A stretch of DNA of 64,000 bases from Lysobacterales bacterium (GTDB lineage Bacteria > Pseudomonadota > Gammaproteobacteria > Xanthomonadales > Xanthomonadaceae). The stretch is taken from the NCBI GenBank assembly GCA_017302135.1, contig JAFLDZ010000010.1, forward strand, positions 1 through 64,000. The letters run 5' to 3'. The translations under genes were made by a program, and so were the position numbers. This document shows positions 18,853 to 30,006 of this stretch, in pieces. Every line of letters starts with the position of its first letter. Positions within the stretch are counted from its first letter, which is position 1. The notes beneath the pieces were generated by a model. It saw only the letters and a program-made list of their open reading frames with translations, was not told where the DNA came from and made no database searches.

Positions 18853-19875
18853 ATGTCGATCTTTCACCACACCGCCGCCGCGCTGGCCGAACGCTTCGAG
18901 CTGACCCTGCGCGGCGACGGCGATCGTCGCATCGATGGCGTCGCCACGCTCGCGCGTGCCGGCGCTTCGCAACTCGCCTTCCTCGCCAACCCGCGCTATC
19001 GCAGCCAACTCGCCGAGAGCAGCGCGGGGTTGGTGGTGATGCGCGAAGACGACGCCGTAGGCTATGCCGGCGATGCGCTGATCGCCAAGGATCCCTACGC
19101 CGCATTCGCGAAGATGGCGGCGCTGTTCGACCACCGCCCTGGGTTCGCGCCGGGCGTTCATCCCAGCGCAGCGATCGATCCAACGGCAGAGGTCTCAGCA
19201 GGCGCCAGCATCGCGGCCTTCGTCAGCATCGGCCCGCGTTCCCGCGTGGACGCCGGCGCCTTCATCGGCCCGGGCTGCGTCATCGGCGAAGACTGCGTGA
19301 TCGGTGCCGGCAGCGAACTCACGGCACGCGTCACCCTGGTCCGTCGCGTGCGCCTCGGCCGCAGGGTGCTGATCCATCCCGGCGCCGTGCTCGGCGCGGA
19401 CGGCTTCGGCCTGGCGATGGAACACGGTCGCTGGCTCAAGGTGCCGCAACTCGGCGGCGTGGCCATCGGAGACGATTGCGAAATCGGCGCCAACACCACC
19501 ATCGACCGCGGCGCGCTCGACGACACGGTGCTGGAAGAAGACGTACGCCTCGACAACCAGATCCAGATCGGCCACAACGCGCGGATCGGGGCGCATACCG
19601 CGATGGCAGGCTGTTCTGCGGTCGCCGGCAGCGCCACGATCGGCCGCTACTGCCTGATCGGCGGCGGCGCGGGTATCCTTGGCCATCTGGAAGTGTGCGA
19701 CCGGGTGGTGGTCACGGCGATGAGTCTGGTCACCAGCACGATCCGCGAGCCTGGCGAGTATTCGTCGGGCACGCCGCTGATGGACAACCGCAGCTGGCGC
19801 AAAAGCGCCGCCCGCTTCAAACACCTCGATGCCCTGGCCCGAGACATCGGCGGGCGCAACAAGGAACCGCGATGA
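18853..19875 (+). CDS. lpxD: UDP-3-O-(3-hydroxyacyl)glucosamine N-acyltransferase
   Basis: A 340-residue trimeric left-handed beta-helix enzyme adding the N-linked 3-hydroxyacyl chain in the third step of lipid A synthesis. An N-terminal uridine-binding domain (about 1-100) is followed by hexapeptide repeats (GPRSRVDAGAFIGPGCVIGE and onward). The active-site segment LDNQIQIGHNARIGAHT carries the expected catalytic His, and the C-terminal helix binds acyl-ACP. The stop overlaps fabZ (ATGA). Confidence 0.96.
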   Translation: MSIFHHTAAALAERFELTLRGDGDRRIDGVATLARAGASQLAFLANPRYRSQLAESSAGLVVMREDDAVGYAGDALIAKDPYAAFAKMAALFDHRPGFAPGVHPSAAIDPTAEVSAGASIAAFVSIGPRSRVDAGAFIGPGCVIGEDCVIGAGSELTARVTLVRRVRLGRRVLIHPGAVLGADGFGLAMEHGRWLKVPQLGGVAIGDDCEIGANTTIDRGALDDTVLEEDVRLDNQIQIGHNARIGAHTAMAGCSAVAGSATIGRYCLIGGGAGILGHLEVCDRVVVTAMSLVTSTIREPGEYSSGTPLMDNRSWRKSAARFKHLDALARDIGGRNKEPR

Positions 19876-20351
19876 CCTCGATCGATGCCTGCGATACCGA
19901 TCTCCAGCCCGTGCTGCCGCTCGGCGCGAGCGATATCCAGAAGCTGCTGCCGCACCGGTATCCATTCCTGTTGATCGATCGCGTGGTCGAATTCGAGCGC
20001 AACAAGCGCGTGCTCGCCTACAAGAATCTCACCATCAACGAGCCGTTCTTCCAGGGCCATTTCCCGGTGCAGCCGGTGATGCCGGGCGTGCTGGTGATCG
20101 AAGCGCTGGCGCAGGCCGGCGGCGTGCTTTACCAGTTGAGCAAGGGCGCCGCGATCGAAGACAAGGTGTTCTATCTGGTCAAGGTCGAGAATGCGCGCTT
20201 CAGCAAGATGATCGTCCCCGGCGACCGGATGATGCTGGAAGTGTCGATCAAGCGCCGCATCCGCAATATGGCCTGGTACAGCGGCACCGCCAGCGTCGAC
20301 GGCAACGAAGCGGCGCGCGCCGATTTCCTCTGTGCCGAAGCGCAGAACTGA
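19872..20351 (+). CDS. fabZ: 3-hydroxyacyl-ACP dehydratase FabZ
   Basis: A 159-residue hot-dog-fold enzyme dehydrating 3-hydroxyacyl-ACP in fatty acid elongation; it competes with LpxA/LpxD for 3-hydroxyacyl-ACP. The catalytic His is in [14 protein letters not shown] and the catalytic Glu in [15 protein letters not shown], after GHFPVQP. The start at 19872 is set by the ATGA overlap with lpxD. The N-terminus is slightly longer than in E. coli (151 aa). Confidence 0.96.
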   Translation: MTSIDACDTDLQPVLPLGASDIQKLLPHRYPFLLIDRVVEFERNKRVLAYKNLTINEPFFQGHFPVQPVMPGVLVIEALAQAGGVLYQLSKGAAIEDKVFYLVKVENARFSKMIVPGDRMMLEVSIKRRIRNMAWYSGTASVDGNEAARADFLCAEAQN

Positions 20352-20363
20352 GGCGCTAGAACG

Positions 20364-21149
20364 ATGAGCCACGCCGGCATCAGTCCGCTCGCGCAGATCG
20401 ACCCGACCGCGCGCATCGGCGCGAACGTGGAGGTCGGGCCGTTCACCGTGATCGGTCGCGACGTCGAGATCGGCGACGACACCCGCATCGGCCCGCACTG
20501 CAGCCTCCACGGTCCGACCACGATCGGTCGCGACAATCGCATCCATGGTCACGCTGCGATCGGCGGCGACCCCCAGGACAAGAAATTCGCCGGAGAGCGC
20601 ACCGCCCTGATCATCGGCGATGGCAACACCATCCGCGAATTCGTCACCATCAACCGCGGTACCGGCAGCGGCGGCGGCGTCACCCGCATCGGCAGCCACA
20701 ACTGGTTCCTCGCCTACACCCATGTCGCCCACGACTGTCAGGTGGGCGATCACTGCGTGTTCTCGAACAACGCCACGCTCGCCGGCCATGTCGAAGTGGG
20801 CGACCACGTGATCCTCAGCGGCTTCACCGGCGTGCATCAGTTCTGCCGGATCGGCGCGCATGCGTTCATCGGCATGGGCGCGTTCGTCAACGGCGATGTG
20901 CCGCCGTATCTGATGGTGGCGCAGGAAGACTACGGCCGCCCGCGAGGTATCAACAGCGAGGGCCTAAAGCGCCGTGGATTCGACAGCGAACGGGTCGCCG
21001 CGATCAAACGCGCCTATCGCGCGCTGTACATGTCCGGCGCGAATCTGGTCGACGCCAAACAGCAGCTCGCTGCACTGGCCGAATCCAGCGACGACGTGCG
21101 CGCGTTCCTCGATTTCATCGAACGCGGCGAACGTCCGTTGCTGCGCTGA
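20364..21149 (+). CDS. lpxA: UDP-N-acetylglucosamine O-acyltransferase
   Basis: A 261-residue cytosolic homotrimer starting lipid A synthesis by moving a 3-hydroxyacyl chain from ACP to UDP-GlcNAc O3. Hexapeptide-repeat strands begin [16 protein letters not shown]. The catalytic His lies in [19 protein letters not shown], and the acyl-chain ruler region [15 protein letters not shown] follows. A C-terminal helical domain runs from about residue 190. Length matches E. coli (262 aa). It sits 12 bp after fabZ. Confidence 0.96.
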   Translation: MSHAGISPLAQIDPTARIGANVEVGPFTVIGRDVEIGDDTRIGPHCSLHGPTTIGRDNRIHGHAAIGGDPQDKKFAGERTALIIGDGNTIREFVTINRGTGSGGGVTRIGSHNWFLAYTHVAHDCQVGDHCVFSNNATLAGHVEVGDHVILSGFTGVHQFCRIGAHAFIGMGAFVNGDVPPYLMVAQEDYGRPRGINSEGLKRRGFDSERVAAIKRAYRALYMSGANLVDAKQQLAALAESSDDVRAFLDFIERGERPLLR

Positions 21150-21184
21150 TTCGCGGATGGACCACGCGCCGTGACGGAGCTCCG

Positions 21185-22363
21185 ATGAAAATCGCCCTGG
21201 TCGCGGGCGAAGCCTCGGGCGACCAGCTCGGCGCCGGACTGATCGCTGAATTGCGCGCGCGCTTCCCCGACGCGGAGTTCGCCGGCATCGGCGGGCCTGC
21301 GATGCGCGCCGCAGGTCTGTGTGCGTGGCACGACAGCCAGGAACTCGCCGTGATGGGACTGGCCGAAGTGCTGGCGCATCTGCCGCGCCTGCTGCGCCTG
21401 CGCTGGCGTCTGCGCAGGCGCGTATTGGCCTGGAAGCCCGATGTGTTCATCGGCATCGACGCGCCCGACTTCAACCTCGGCGTGGAGAAATGGCTCAAGC
21501 AACGCGGCATCCGCACCGTGCACTACGTCAGCCCGTCGGTCTGGGCGTGGCGCGAATCGCGAGCGGCGAAACTCGGCGAAAGCGCGGATCGTGTGCTGTG
21601 CCTGTTCCCGATGGAGCCGCCGATCTATGCGAAGCATGCGGTGGACGCGCGCTTCGTCGGCCATCCGCTGGCCGATGCGATCCCGCTGGAGCCCGATCGC
21701 CGCGCCGCGCGCGATGCGCTCGGATTACCCGAACACGGGCCGGTGCTGGCGCTGCTGCCGGGCAGCCGGCTCGGCGAAATCGCGAAGATGCTGTCGGTGT
21801 TCCTGGGTGCTGCGGACCTGATCGCGCAGCGGATTCCATCGCTGTCGATCCTGCTGCCGGCGGCGAATGCGCAATGCGATGCCGCCATCCGCGAACAGTT
21901 GCAACTGCAACCGAAACTCGCGGCACGCGTCCATGTGCTGGATGGCGACGCGCAGCGCGCGATGATCGCCAGCGATGTGGTGCTGCTGGCCTCCGGCACC
22001 GCCGCGCTCGAAGCCATGCTCTGCAAACGGCCGATGGTGGTCGGTCATCGGATTTCGCCCACGACCTATCGCATCGTGACCCGACTCGGCCTGCTCAAGT
22101 CGCGTTTCGTCAGTTTGCCCAACGTTCTGGCGGACGCGCAGCTCATTCCCGAATTGCTGCAGCAGGACTGCGCGCCGGACAAGCTTGCCGCCGCCTGCCT
22201 GCGCTGGTTCGGTCAACCGGACATGGTGGACGCGCTGCTGCCACGCTTCCTCGATATCCACAGCCGATTGCGCTGCGATGCGTCCGCGCGCGCTGCCGAC
22301 GCGGTGGCCGAACTGATCGTTTCGACATCGATCGACCCGGCGCCTGCCGGGGTCACGTTGTGA
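21185..22363 (+). CDS. lpxB: Lipid-A-disaccharide synthase
   Basis: A 392-residue GT-B glycosyltransferase (GT19). It condenses UDP-diacylglucosamine with lipid X to form the lipid A disaccharide on the inner-membrane face. Motifs: [15 protein letters not shown] at the N-terminus, [50 protein letters not shown], and the UDP-site [13 protein letters not shown]. Length is near E. coli (382 aa). Its stop overlaps the rnhB GTG start (GTGA). Confidence 0.96.
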   Translation: MKIALVAGEASGDQLGAGLIAELRARFPDAEFAGIGGPAMRAAGLCAWHDSQELAVMGLAEVLAHLPRLLRLRWRLRRRVLAWKPDVFIGIDAPDFNLGVEKWLKQRGIRTVHYVSPSVWAWRESRAAKLGESADRVLCLFPMEPPIYAKHAVDARFVGHPLADAIPLEPDRRAARDALGLPEHGPVLALLPGSRLGEIAKMLSVFLGAADLIAQRIPSLSILLPAANAQCDAAIREQLQLQPKLAARVHVLDGDAQRAMIASDVVLLASGTAALEAMLCKRPMVVGHRISPTTYRIVTRLGLLKSRFVSLPNVLADAQLIPELLQQDCAPDKLAAACLRWFGQPDMVDALLPRFLDIHSRLRCDASARAADAVAELIVSTSIDPAPAGVTL

Positions 22364-23022
22364 GCCGGCGCAAGGGGCCTCGGGACCCAGGACCCGGCAC
22401 GTTGTTGCAGGATCCGCTCGCCGCCATCGCCTGCGCGCGCCCCTTGCGAATCGCAGGTGTCGACGAGGCCGGCCGCGGCCCGCTGGCCGGCCCGGTGTCG
22501 GTCGCGGCCGTCATCCTCGATCCGCAGCGCCCGATCGAGGGCCTGAACGACTCCAAGAAACTCAGCGGGGCGCGCCGCGAGGCGCTCTACCCGCTGATCG
22601 TCGAACGCGCACTGGCATGGCGGATCGAATTCGTCGAATGCGACGAGATCGACCGGCTCAATATCCTGCAGGCGACCCTCATCGGCATGCGCCGCGCGAT
22701 CGAGGGGCTGTCGCCATCCGCAGACGCCGCACGCATCGATGGCAACCGCCTGCCCGTGGGCCTGCCCTGCCCGGCGGAAGCGCTGATCGGCGGCGACGCG
22801 ATCGAGCCGGCGATCATGGCCGCGTCGATCCTGGCGAAAGTCGCGCGCGACCGGCGCATGCTCGAACTGCATGCCCTGCATCCGCAGTACGGATTCGACC
22901 GCCACAAGGGCTATCCGAGCACTGCGCATCTCGCGGCGCTGGCCACGCACGGGCCGTGCCCCGAACATCGGCTGAGTTATGCGCCGGTGCGAGCCTTGCT
23001 GGCGCGTGATCCGACGGGCTGA
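22360..23022 (+). CDS. rnhB: Ribonuclease HII
   Basis: A 220-residue enzyme removing ribonucleotides from RNA:DNA hybrids, with acidic catalytic residues. The family start motif [16 protein letters not shown] provides the Asp-Glu pair. Other conserved pieces are [22 protein letters not shown] and [15 protein letters not shown]. The first ~27 residues before the motif are a poorly conserved extension. The GTG at 22360 overlaps the lpxB stop. Last gene of the block before a hairpin-rich gap. Confidence 0.95.
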   Translation: MSRRKGPRDPGPGTLLQDPLAAIACARPLRIAGVDEAGRGPLAGPVSVAAVILDPQRPIEGLNDSKKLSGARREALYPLIVERALAWRIEFVECDEIDRLNILQATLIGMRRAIEGLSPSADAARIDGNRLPVGLPCPAEALIGGDAIEPAIMAASILAKVARDRRMLELHALHPQYGFDRHKGYPSTAHLAALATHGPCPEHRLSYAPVRALLARDPTG

Positions 23023-23033
23023 CACGGTACTGA

Positions 23034-23054
23034 AAACGCACTTCGTGTGTGTTT
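23034..23054 (+). terminator. Hairpin after rnhB (candidate terminator of the envelope operon)
   Basis: AAACGCAC (23034-23041) pairs with GTGTGTTT (23047-23054), with one G-U pair and a 5-nt loop, 12 bp after the rnhB stop. It ends in TTTG rather than a long T-run, so strength is uncertain. A second hairpin, CGCCGC/GCGGCG, follows at 23059-23076. The rest of the 218-bp gap holds no gene I can see. Confidence 0.45.
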
Positions 23055-23130
23055 GACTCGCCGCATGCTTGCGGCGCACCGCTTCAGAGCCAGCTTCGCT
23101 GTCCGCCGCCCCTGCCGGTAGGGTCAAGTC

Positions 23131-23155
23131 CAAGTCCGGCACATGTCCGGACTTG
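23131..23155. repeat. 9-bp perfect inverted repeat in the rnhB / 2H-protein gap
   Basis: CAAGTCCGG (23131-23139) and CCGGACTTG (23147-23155) flank a 7-nt loop. It sits between the ends of two convergent genes. It could be a terminator stem for the minus-strand gene or a degenerate intergenic repeat; no T-run follows on either strand. Confidence 0.55.
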
Positions 23156-23240
23156 CTCACGACGAAACAATCGCTTGGGCGATAGTTTTGCCGTGGCAGC
23201 CATCCCTGGCCGCCCCGGCAGGCTGCTTTCATTCAATAGC

Positions 23241-23666
23241 TCACTGACCCGCTTTGCGATTGCCGAACGTCAGATGCAGCGGCCAGCGCGGCTGGCGCGG
23301 CAGCCCCAGTGCCTCGCGGTAGGCCAGCGCCTCGGCGCATTCGACCGGATAGAACGCATATTCGCCGATCTGCCGAGGCGGATGCAGGTAATCGAAGGTC
23401 ATCGCCTGGCCTTCCAGTGCCCGCCAGTGGGTCAAGTCCGGCGGCATTTCGTTCTGCACGATCGACACGTGCGCGCCCCACAGCGGGTCGCTCAACCGGC
23501 GAGTGCGACGCATGTCAAATGCGTAAAGCTGACGCAGGTAGCGGCCGACATCGGGCTCGCACTGCAGGATCAGCCACCAGTCCGTCGTGCCGCCGTCACG
23601 ACGTATACGAGCGCCGCCGGGGCCGAGCGGCGGCGCGAAGCGGCAGATTCCGGTCAACGAAGGCAT
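23241..23666 (-). CDS. Putative 2H-phosphoesterase-like protein
   Basis: A 141-residue protein of uncertain family. It contains two His-hydrophobic-Ser/Thr motifs, AHVSIVQNE (about residue 70) and LHLTFGN (about residue 132). This is the spacing and pattern of the two catalytic motifs of 2H phosphoesterases (LigT / 2'-5' RNA ligase superfamily), and the length is compatible though short. I placed the start at 23666 (MPSLTGICRF) because the upstream open frame has no protein-like character. It is divergent from dnaE with 145 bp between. If correct, the substrate is probably a cyclic phosphodiester or a 2',3'-cyclic RNA end; this is inference from two motifs. Confidence 0.65.
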   Translation of the reverse strand: MPSLTGICRFAPPLGPGGARIRRDGGTTDWWLILQCEPDVGRYLRQLYAFDMRRTRRLSDPLWGAHVSIVQNEMPPDLTHWRALEGQAMTFDYLHPPRQIGEYAFYPVECAEALAYREALGLPRQPRWPLHLTFGNRKAGQ

Positions 23667-23811
23667 GGGTGGTCGATCGCGGTGGCACGGGAGCGGCCTA
23701 TTATCCCGTGACAGGCGCAACGCCCGCAGCGAACCGCAAAACCATCCCGTCAAGCCTTGCCCGAACGCCCCACGCCGCCTAACCTGCAGGGCTGCAATTC
23801 CCGGCCCACCG

Positions 23812-26800
23812 ATGTCCTCCCGCTTCGTCCATCTCCACCTGCACAGCGAGTATTCGCTCGCCGATTCGACGATCCGCATTCCGGAACTCGTCGGCCGCTG
23901 CGTTGCGCAGGGGCAGCCCTCGGTGGCGATGACCGACCGCAACAACCTGTTCGCGCTGGTCAAGTTCTACAAGGCCGCCGAGGGGGCGGGCATCAAGCCC
24001 ATCGCCGGCGCCGACATCAGCGTCGCGGAAGGCGACGAGACGCCCTGGAAGCTGACCCTGCTGTGCCGCGACCGCAGCGGCTATCTGTCGCTGTCGCGGC
24101 TGCTCAGCCGGGCGTGGATGGAAGGCCAGCGCCACGACGGTGTGATGGTCCGGCCGCAGTGGCTGCAGGATGCCAACCACGGGCTGTTCGCGCTCGCAGG
24201 ACGCCACAGCCAGGCCGGGCAACTGCTCGCCGGCAACCGCCCCGATCTCGCGCTGCAGTCGCTGGCCGACTGGCAGCGGTGTTTCGACGACCGCTTGCAC
24301 CTCGAACTGACCCGCTGCGGCTTCGAAGCCGAAACGCCGTTCAACGCCTTCGCACTGCACGCTGCGGCCGAACGCGGATTGCCGGTGGTCGCCAGCAATG
24401 ATGTGCGCTTTCTCGATGCCGACGGCTTCGAAGCCCACGAAGCGCGCGTCTGCATTTCGTCGGGGCGCGTGCTCGACGACCCCAAACGCCCGCGCGACTA
24501 CACCGCACAGCAATCTCTCAAGACCACCGAGGAGATGGTGGCGCTGTTCGAAGATGCACCGGACGCGATCGACAATGCGGTCGATCTGGCCAAACGCTGC
24601 AATCTCGAACTTTCGCTGGGCAAGTACTACCTGCCCGCCTTCCCGGTGCCGAGCGACCACACGCTCGACAGCTGGATCCGCAAGGAAGCGCGGGATGGCC
24701 TCGAAAAACGCCTGCAGAAATATCCGATGGCAGCAGGTCACGACCGCGCCAGCTACGACGCACGGCTGGAGATCGAGCTGGGCGTGATCGTGTCGATGGG
24801 CTTCCCCGGCTACTTCCTGATCGTGGCCGACTTCATCAACTGGGGCAAAGCCCAAGGTATCCCGGTCGGCCCGGGGCGCGGCTCCGGCGCCGGTTCGCTG
24901 GTCGCCTGGGCGTTGGGCATCACCGATCTGGACCCGCTGCCGTACGACCTGCTGTTCGAGCGCTTCCTCAACCCAGAACGCGTGTCGATGCCCGACTTCG
25001 ACATCGACTTCTGCATGGACCGCCGCGACGAGGTGATCGATTACGTCGCTGCCAAGTACGGCCGCGACCGGGTCAGCCAGATCATCACCTACGGCACGAT
25101 GTCGGCGAAGGCGGTGGTGCGCGACACCGGCCGGGTGCTGGGCTATCCCTATGGCTTCGTCGACGGCATCGCCAAGCTCATTCCGCTGCAGCCGGCCGAT
25201 CCGCTGTCGCTGGAAGACGTGCTGGGCCGCAGCGACAAGGCCAGGAAGGATCCGGACCGTGCGATCGGCGAGTTCGTCGAGCGCTACAACACCGAGGAGG
25301 ATTTCCGCGAACTCATCGATCTGGCGCTCGATCTCGAAGATCTGACCCGCAACGCCGGCAAGCACGCCGGCGGCGTGGTGATCGCGCCGGATCCGCTGTC
25401 CGACTTCTGCCCGCTGTTCGCGGAACACGACGGTCAGGGCGGCGGCAAGAATCCGGTCACCCAGTTCGACAAGGACGACGTCGAAACGATCGGCCTCGTG
25501 AAGTTCGACTTCCTCGGCCTGCGCACGCTGACGATCATCGACTGGGCGGTGAAGGCGATCAACATCCGCCGTGCGCGCGCAAGCGAAGCGCCACTCGACA
25601 TCACCGACCTGCCTCTCGACGACAAACAGACCTACGAACTGTTCGCGCGCGGCGACACCGTCGCGGTGTTCCAGTTCGAATCGCGCGGCATGCGCGAACT
25701 GCTCAAGCGCGCGAAGCCCGACACCTTCGAAGACATCATCGCGCTCGCCGCGCTGTTCCGCCCCGGCCCGCTGGGCTCGGGGATGGATCGCGAATGGGTG
25801 GACCGCAAGCACGGCCGCACCGAGGTGAGCTATCCGCATCCGGCGCTGGAGCCGGTGCTGAAGCCGACCTACGGCGTGATCGTGTATCAGGAACAGGTAA
25901 TGCAGATCGCCCAGGTGCTGGCCGGCTATTCGCTGGGCGGCGCCGACCTGCTGCGCCGCGCGATGGGCAAGAAGAAGGCCGAGGAAATGGCCAAGGAGCG
26001 CGCCAAATTCGAGGCGGGCTCGGCCGAACGCGGGGTCGATCCGCGCACCGCGACGCAGATCTTCGATCTGATGGAAAAATTCGCCGAGTACGGCTTCAAC
26101 AAGTCGCACTCGGCGGCCTACGCGCTGGTCGCCTACCAGACCGCATGGCTGAAGGTGCACTACCCGGCCGAATTCATGGCCGCGGTGCTGTCCTCGGACA
26201 TGGACAACACCGACAAAGTGGTGGGTTTTCTCGACGAAGCGCGCACGCTGGGGCTGCTGGTCATGCCGCCGGACGTGAATGCATCGGGCTTCATGTTCGA
26301 GGCCATGGACGACCATACGATCCGCTATGGCCTGGGCGCGGTGAAAGGCGTCGGCCGCGGTGCCTGCGACGCCATCGCAGAAGAGCGCCATCGTGGCGGC
26401 GCATACGCCGATCTGCTCGACTTCTGCAAACGCGTCGACAGCAGCAAACTCAACCGGCGCACGCTCGAAGCGCTGGTCAGCGCGGGTGCACTCGATGGCT
26501 TGGGGAGCAACCGGCCCTCGCTTTTGCTGCAACTGCCGGAAGTGCTGAAGGCCACCGAACAGCTCGCGCGCGAGCGCGACGCGGGGCAGGTTTCGCTGTT
26601 CGGCAGCTTCAGCGAAGCCGCGCCGGAACTGAAACTCGAACTGCCCGAAACCTCGGACTGGCCGCTGTCGCAGAAGCTGGCGGGCGAGCGCGAAACCCTC
26701 GGCCATTACCTCAGCGGCCATCCGCTCGACCCTTACCGGGAAGAATTGAACGCGCTGGTCGGCACCGATCTGGGCAAGCTCGATCAGCTGTGGGAGGGGG

Positions 26801-27381
26801 CACAGTCTTCGCGCGGTCGTGGCCAGCGGGTCGGCGGCGATGCCGAGGGCGGCCGCCAATGGCGTGCCGAAGCCACCGTGATTCTCGCCGGCCAGGTGGT
26901 CGGAATGCGCAAGCGCGGCGATTCGCAGGCATTCGTCCATCTGGAGGACGGTCGTGGACGGATCGAATGCGCCTTCTTCGCCGAGGCGTTTTTCGAATAC
27001 CAGGCACTGCTCACGCGGGACCGCATTCTCGTGGTCGAAGGCGGCCTGCGCGAGGACGAATTCAGCGGCGGCTTCTCGCTGCGTGCCCGACGCTGTTGGG
27101 ACTACCGCCAGATCTGCGCGCAACACGCGCAACGACTGTCGCTGCGACTGGATCTGCGCGAACCCGGGCTGATGCAGCGCATCGACGCCCTGCTCGCACA
27201 GCATCGGCCAGGGCCTACACCATTGCGCTACGACCTGCTCCTGCCGCTGGGCAGCGCTGGAACGCTGGACCTCAATGGCGCCCAATCCGTCCGCGTGGAG
27301 GCGGACCTGCCGAGTGGGCTGCGGGCACTGCCCGGGGTTCGCACGGTCAAAGTGGCCATGGGCAAGCCTTGGGCGTCGTGA
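23812..27381 (+). CDS. dnaE: DNA polymerase III subunit alpha
   Basis: A 1189-residue C-family replicative polymerase, near E. coli DnaE (1160). N-terminal PHP domain begins [18 protein letters not shown]. Palm-domain catalytic aspartates are Asp395 and Asp397 in [20 protein letters not shown]. The fingers and beta-binding parts include [15 protein letters not shown] and [20 protein letters not shown]. The tandem HhH region is followed by an OB-fold (about residues 1020-1090: [20 protein letters not shown]) and a C-terminal tau-binding part. The start at 23812 puts the PHP strand directly after Met. accA follows after 91 bp. Confidence 0.97.
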   Translation: MSSRFVHLHLHSEYSLADSTIRIPELVGRCVAQGQPSVAMTDRNNLFALVKFYKAAEGAGIKPIAGADISVAEGDETPWKLTLLCRDRSGYLSLSRLLSRAWMEGQRHDGVMVRPQWLQDANHGLFALAGRHSQAGQLLAGNRPDLALQSLADWQRCFDDRLHLELTRCGFEAETPFNAFALHAAAERGLPVVASNDVRFLDADGFEAHEARVCISSGRVLDDPKRPRDYTAQQSLKTTEEMVALFEDAPDAIDNAVDLAKRCNLELSLGKYYLPAFPVPSDHTLDSWIRKEARDGLEKRLQKYPMAAGHDRASYDARLEIELGVIVSMGFPGYFLIVADFINWGKAQGIPVGPGRGSGAGSLVAWALGITDLDPLPYDLLFERFLNPERVSMPDFDIDFCMDRRDEVIDYVAAKYGRDRVSQIITYGTMSAKAVVRDTGRVLGYPYGFVDGIAKLIPLQPADPLSLEDVLGRSDKARKDPDRAIGEFVERYNTEEDFRELIDLALDLEDLTRNAGKHAGGVVIAPDPLSDFCPLFAEHDGQGGGKNPVTQFDKDDVETIGLVKFDFLGLRTLTIIDWAVKAINIRRARASEAPLDITDLPLDDKQTYELFARGDTVAVFQFESRGMRELLKRAKPDTFEDIIALAALFRPGPLGSGMDREWVDRKHGRTEVSYPHPALEPVLKPTYGVIVYQEQVMQIAQVLAGYSLGGADLLRRAMGKKKAEEMAKERAKFEAGSAERGVDPRTATQIFDLMEKFAEYGFNKSHSAAYALVAYQTAWLKVHYPAEFMAAVLSSDMDNTDKVVGFLDEARTLGLLVMPPDVNASGFMFEAMDDHTIRYGLGAVKGVGRGACDAIAEERHRGGAYADLLDFCKRVDSSKLNRRTLEALVSAGALDGLGSNRPSLLLQLPEVLKATEQLARERDAGQVSLFGSFSEAAPELKLELPETSDWPLSQKLAGERETLGHYLSGHPLDPYREELNALVGTDLGKLDQLWEGAQSSRGRGQRVGGDAEGGRQWRAEATVILAGQVVGMRKRGDSQAFVHLEDGRGRIECAFFAEAFFEYQALLTRDRILVVEGGLREDEFSGGFSLRARRCWDYRQICAQHAQRLSLRLDLREPGLMQRIDALLAQHRPGPTPLRYDLLLPLGSAGTLDLNGAQSVRVEADLPSGLRALPGVRTVKVAMGKPWAS

Positions 27382-27472
27382 CACCAGCAAAGCACCCTAC
27401 TCCCAGGTACGGTGTTCCCGGCATTCCTCGGCTAGACTTGAATCCTTTCCGCTTCTGGTCCAGCAGCCGCGC

Positions 27473-28432
27473 ATGAACCCGAATTACCTCGACTTCGAAA
27501 AACCGATCGCCGACCTGGAGGCCAAGATCCAGGAGCTGCGCCAAGCCAGCACCGGCCCCGAGGTCAATATCGATGCCGAAATCCACGCGCTGCAGGACAA
27601 GCTGCGCCGGCGTACCGCGCAGATCTTCCGCGATCTCAGCGCCTGGCAGGTTTCGCAGCTGGCACGGCATCCGGCTAGGCCCTATACGCTCGACTACCTG
27701 CGCGTGATTTGCGACGAGTTCCAAGAACTCGCTGGCGACCGCACCTTCGCCAACGACAACGCCATCGTCGGCGGTCTCGCCCGCATCGGCGGCCGTAGCG
27801 TGATGGTGATCGGGCACGAGAAAGGCCGCGACACCAAAGCCAAAGTCCGCCGCAATTTCGGCATGCCCAAACCCGAGGGCTACCGGAAGGCGCTTCGGCT
27901 GATGAAAATGGCCGAACGCTTCCGGTTGCCGGTGCTGACCTTCATCGACACCGCCGGCGCATGGCCGGGGATCGATGCCGAGGAGCGCGGACAGTCCGAG
28001 GCCATCGCCCGCAATCTGCTGGAAATGTCGGAGCTGAAAGTCCCGATCCTGTGCACAGTCATCGGCGAAGGCGGTTCCGGCGGCGCGCTGGCCATCGGCG
28101 TCGGCGACCGCACCCTGATGCTCGAATACAGCACCTATTCGGTGATTTCGCCGGAAGGCTGCGCCTCCATCCTGTGGAAAACAGCGGACAAGAAACAGGA
28201 GGCCGCGCAGGCCATGGCGATCACCGCAAAGCGCCTGCAAGCACTCGGCCTGATCGACAAGATCGTCCGCGAACCCATCGGCGGCGCGCATCGCAACCCG
28301 GTGCAAATGGCGAAACGCCTCAAACCGATCCTGATCAACGAACTCGATGCGCTGGCAGCGCTGCCGGTCGAAGACCTGCTCGACCTCCGCTACCGGCGCC
28401 TGCGCGGCTACGGCGCCTATGAAGCAGCCTGA
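27473..28432 (+). CDS. accA: Acetyl-CoA carboxylase carboxyltransferase subunit alpha
   Basis: A 319-residue subunit, the same length as in E. coli. With AccD it transfers CO2 from carboxybiotin to acetyl-CoA, making malonyl-CoA for fatty acid synthesis. Begins [20 protein letters not shown]. The CoA-binding core contains [40 protein letters not shown] and [15 protein letters not shown]. The start at 27473 gives the normal N-terminus. dnaE-accA is a common pairing. Confidence 0.97.
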   Translation: MNPNYLDFEKPIADLEAKIQELRQASTGPEVNIDAEIHALQDKLRRRTAQIFRDLSAWQVSQLARHPARPYTLDYLRVICDEFQELAGDRTFANDNAIVGGLARIGGRSVMVIGHEKGRDTKAKVRRNFGMPKPEGYRKALRLMKMAERFRLPVLTFIDTAGAWPGIDAEERGQSEAIARNLLEMSELKVPILCTVIGEGGSGGALAIGVGDRTLMLEYSTYSVISPEGCASILWKTADKKQEAAQAMAITAKRLQALGLIDKIVREPIGGAHRNPVQMAKRLKPILINELDALAALPVEDLLDLRYRRLRGYGAYEAA

Positions 28433-28570
28433 ACGCGAACCTGTGGCGTGAAGTCGGGCAAAACTTGACTCTGCTCAAGCGCGACGCGCACCGTCGACAG
28501 ACGATGGCCTTGGTTTTCCGCGTACCCCAGCAGGTACCGGACATTTTTGTCGCAGCCAGGAGTCTCGCCA

Positions 28571-29572
28571 GTGCCCCGTTCCCGCAGCGCCGCAGCACCC
28601 CGCAAGCCGAATCCGCCACGCACAACCCGCGCACGCAAATCCGCGCCAGTAACGGCAGAAGTCATCGTTCTTCCGGAGAGTGTCGAAATCGCGGCCGTGC
28701 CTGCGCTCGAACCCGGCCTTTCCGTCGAGGCCGCGCAAAGGATGGAAGCAGTACCGCTGACCGACGAAGACAGTATCAGCGCACCGCTTCCTGCAGGCTA
28801 CCCTTACCTCACCCGCATGCGCCGCAGCGAGTACGAGGCCGAGAAGAAGAAACTGCAGATCGAATTGTTGAAGGTGCAGAACTGGGTCAAGGCTACCGGC
28901 CAGCGCGTCATCATCCTGTTCGAGGGCCGCGACGCAGCTGGCAAGGGCGGCGCCATCAAGCGCTTCACCGAACATCTCAACCCCCGCGGCGCACGCGTGG
29001 TCGCACTGGAAAAGCCGAACGACCAGGAGCGCGGCCAATGGTATTTCCAGCGCTACATCGAGCACTTGCCGACTGCGGGCGAACTCGTGTTCTTCGACCG
29101 CAGTTGGTACAACCGTGCGGGCGTCGAACGGGTGATGGGTTTCTGCTCGTCCGCCGAATACCTCGAATTTCTGCGCGAAGCCCCTGAATTCGAGCGAATG
29201 CTCGTCCGCAGCGGTATCCGTCTCTACAAATTCTGGTTTTCGGTCAGCCGGGAAGAGCAGTTGCGACGGTTCAAAGCCCGCCGCAACGACCCGCTCAAGC
29301 ATTGGAAGCTCTCGCCGATCGATCTGCAATCACTGGATAAATGGTCGGAATACACCGAAGCCAAGAATGCGATGTTTTTCCACACGGACACTGCAGATTC
29401 ACCGTGGCTGGTCATCAAATCCGACGACAAAAAGCGGGCACGGCTGAACTGCATGCGTCATTTCCTCGATACCTTGCCATATCCGGGCAAAGATCCACGC
29501 ATCGCGCGCAAGGCGGATCCACTCATCGTCGGCGCCGCCGCAAGCGTGCTTTCGAATGGAGATGGCCAATAA
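28571..29572 (+). CDS. ppk2: Polyphosphate kinase 2 (PPK2 family)
   Basis: A 333-residue P-loop kinase that moves phosphate between polyphosphate and nucleotides. Walker A region is FEGRDAAGKGGAIKRF, Walker B/lid is ELVFFDRSWYNRAGVERVMG, followed by KFWFSVSREEQLRRF; the single-domain layout fits class I PPK2. The first ~75 residues are a Pro/Arg/Val-rich low-complexity extension. I chose GTG at 28571 because CCAGGAG lies 8 nt upstream; a TTG eight codons earlier (28547) is the alternative. It probably balances NDP/NTP pools; direction (ATP synthesis or polyP synthesis) is not readable. Confidence 0.92.
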   Translation: MPRSRSAAAPRKPNPPRTTRARKSAPVTAEVIVLPESVEIAAVPALEPGLSVEAAQRMEAVPLTDEDSISAPLPAGYPYLTRMRRSEYEAEKKKLQIELLKVQNWVKATGQRVIILFEGRDAAGKGGAIKRFTEHLNPRGARVVALEKPNDQERGQWYFQRYIEHLPTAGELVFFDRSWYNRAGVERVMGFCSSAEYLEFLREAPEFERMLVRSGIRLYKFWFSVSREEQLRRFKARRNDPLKHWKLSPIDLQSLDKWSEYTEAKNAMFFHTDTADSPWLVIKSDDKKRARLNCMRHFLDTLPYPGKDPRIARKADPLIVGAAASVLSNGDGQ

Positions 29573-30006
29573 CGCAGGCAGCCCCAATGTCAGCACGCAC
29601 ATCAAAGCGGGGGACAATGCCCTGTTTGGCACGTCGCCGCCCGCTTCAGTCGACGAGATGCGCACACCGAAAGGAAACGTGAAGCCTGCACGAATCGGAT
29701 TCGATAACAGGCCCATATCAGGGTCACGATCATCTCGCGGTGAATCACCGCGCTTTGTCCGGAAGATGGCCATATGCAGCGTCGGCATCCATCTGCCTGC
29801 GGATCACGCCACCAGACCGGATACGCTCCATTGAGACTGTTTCCTCGATTTATGCGACAGCGCCAGGCTCGGAACGCGAAAAAGCCTGAAAAAAAAGCCG
29901 TCCGGGGGCTTGGCGACAGCGTAGCCTTGGCCTACAGTGCGCAGGCCGGCATGCCGTCCGGCCCAGACACGAACTCAATTCCATTCGACGAGGAAATCGA
30001 ACTCTC
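29573..30006. other. Gene-free region between ppk2 and the HU-like gene
   Basis: No convincing gene here. A perfect 7-bp hairpin, CGCGGTG-AAT-CACCGCG (29736-29752), followed by CTTT, is a weak terminator candidate for ppk2. The open frame 29556-29834 overlaps ppk2, lacks a ribosome-binding site and has unbiased codon use, so I do not call it. The last ~60 bp supply the HU leader, with a GAGGAAAT SD shortly before 30007. Confidence 0.45.

Noticed and set aside
23779..27390. 1203-codon open frame antisense to dnaE
   Set aside because: Exactly shadows dnaE, is low-complexity and has no recognisable motif, while dnaE shows all catalytic motifs.
28547..28570. TTG start for ppk2
   Set aside because: GTG 28571 has CCAGGAG at ideal distance; the TTG adds eight residues without support, though it cannot be excluded.
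29556..29834. 92-codon plus-strand frame after ppk2
   Set aside because: No SD, starts inside ppk2, codon use not biased like neighbours.
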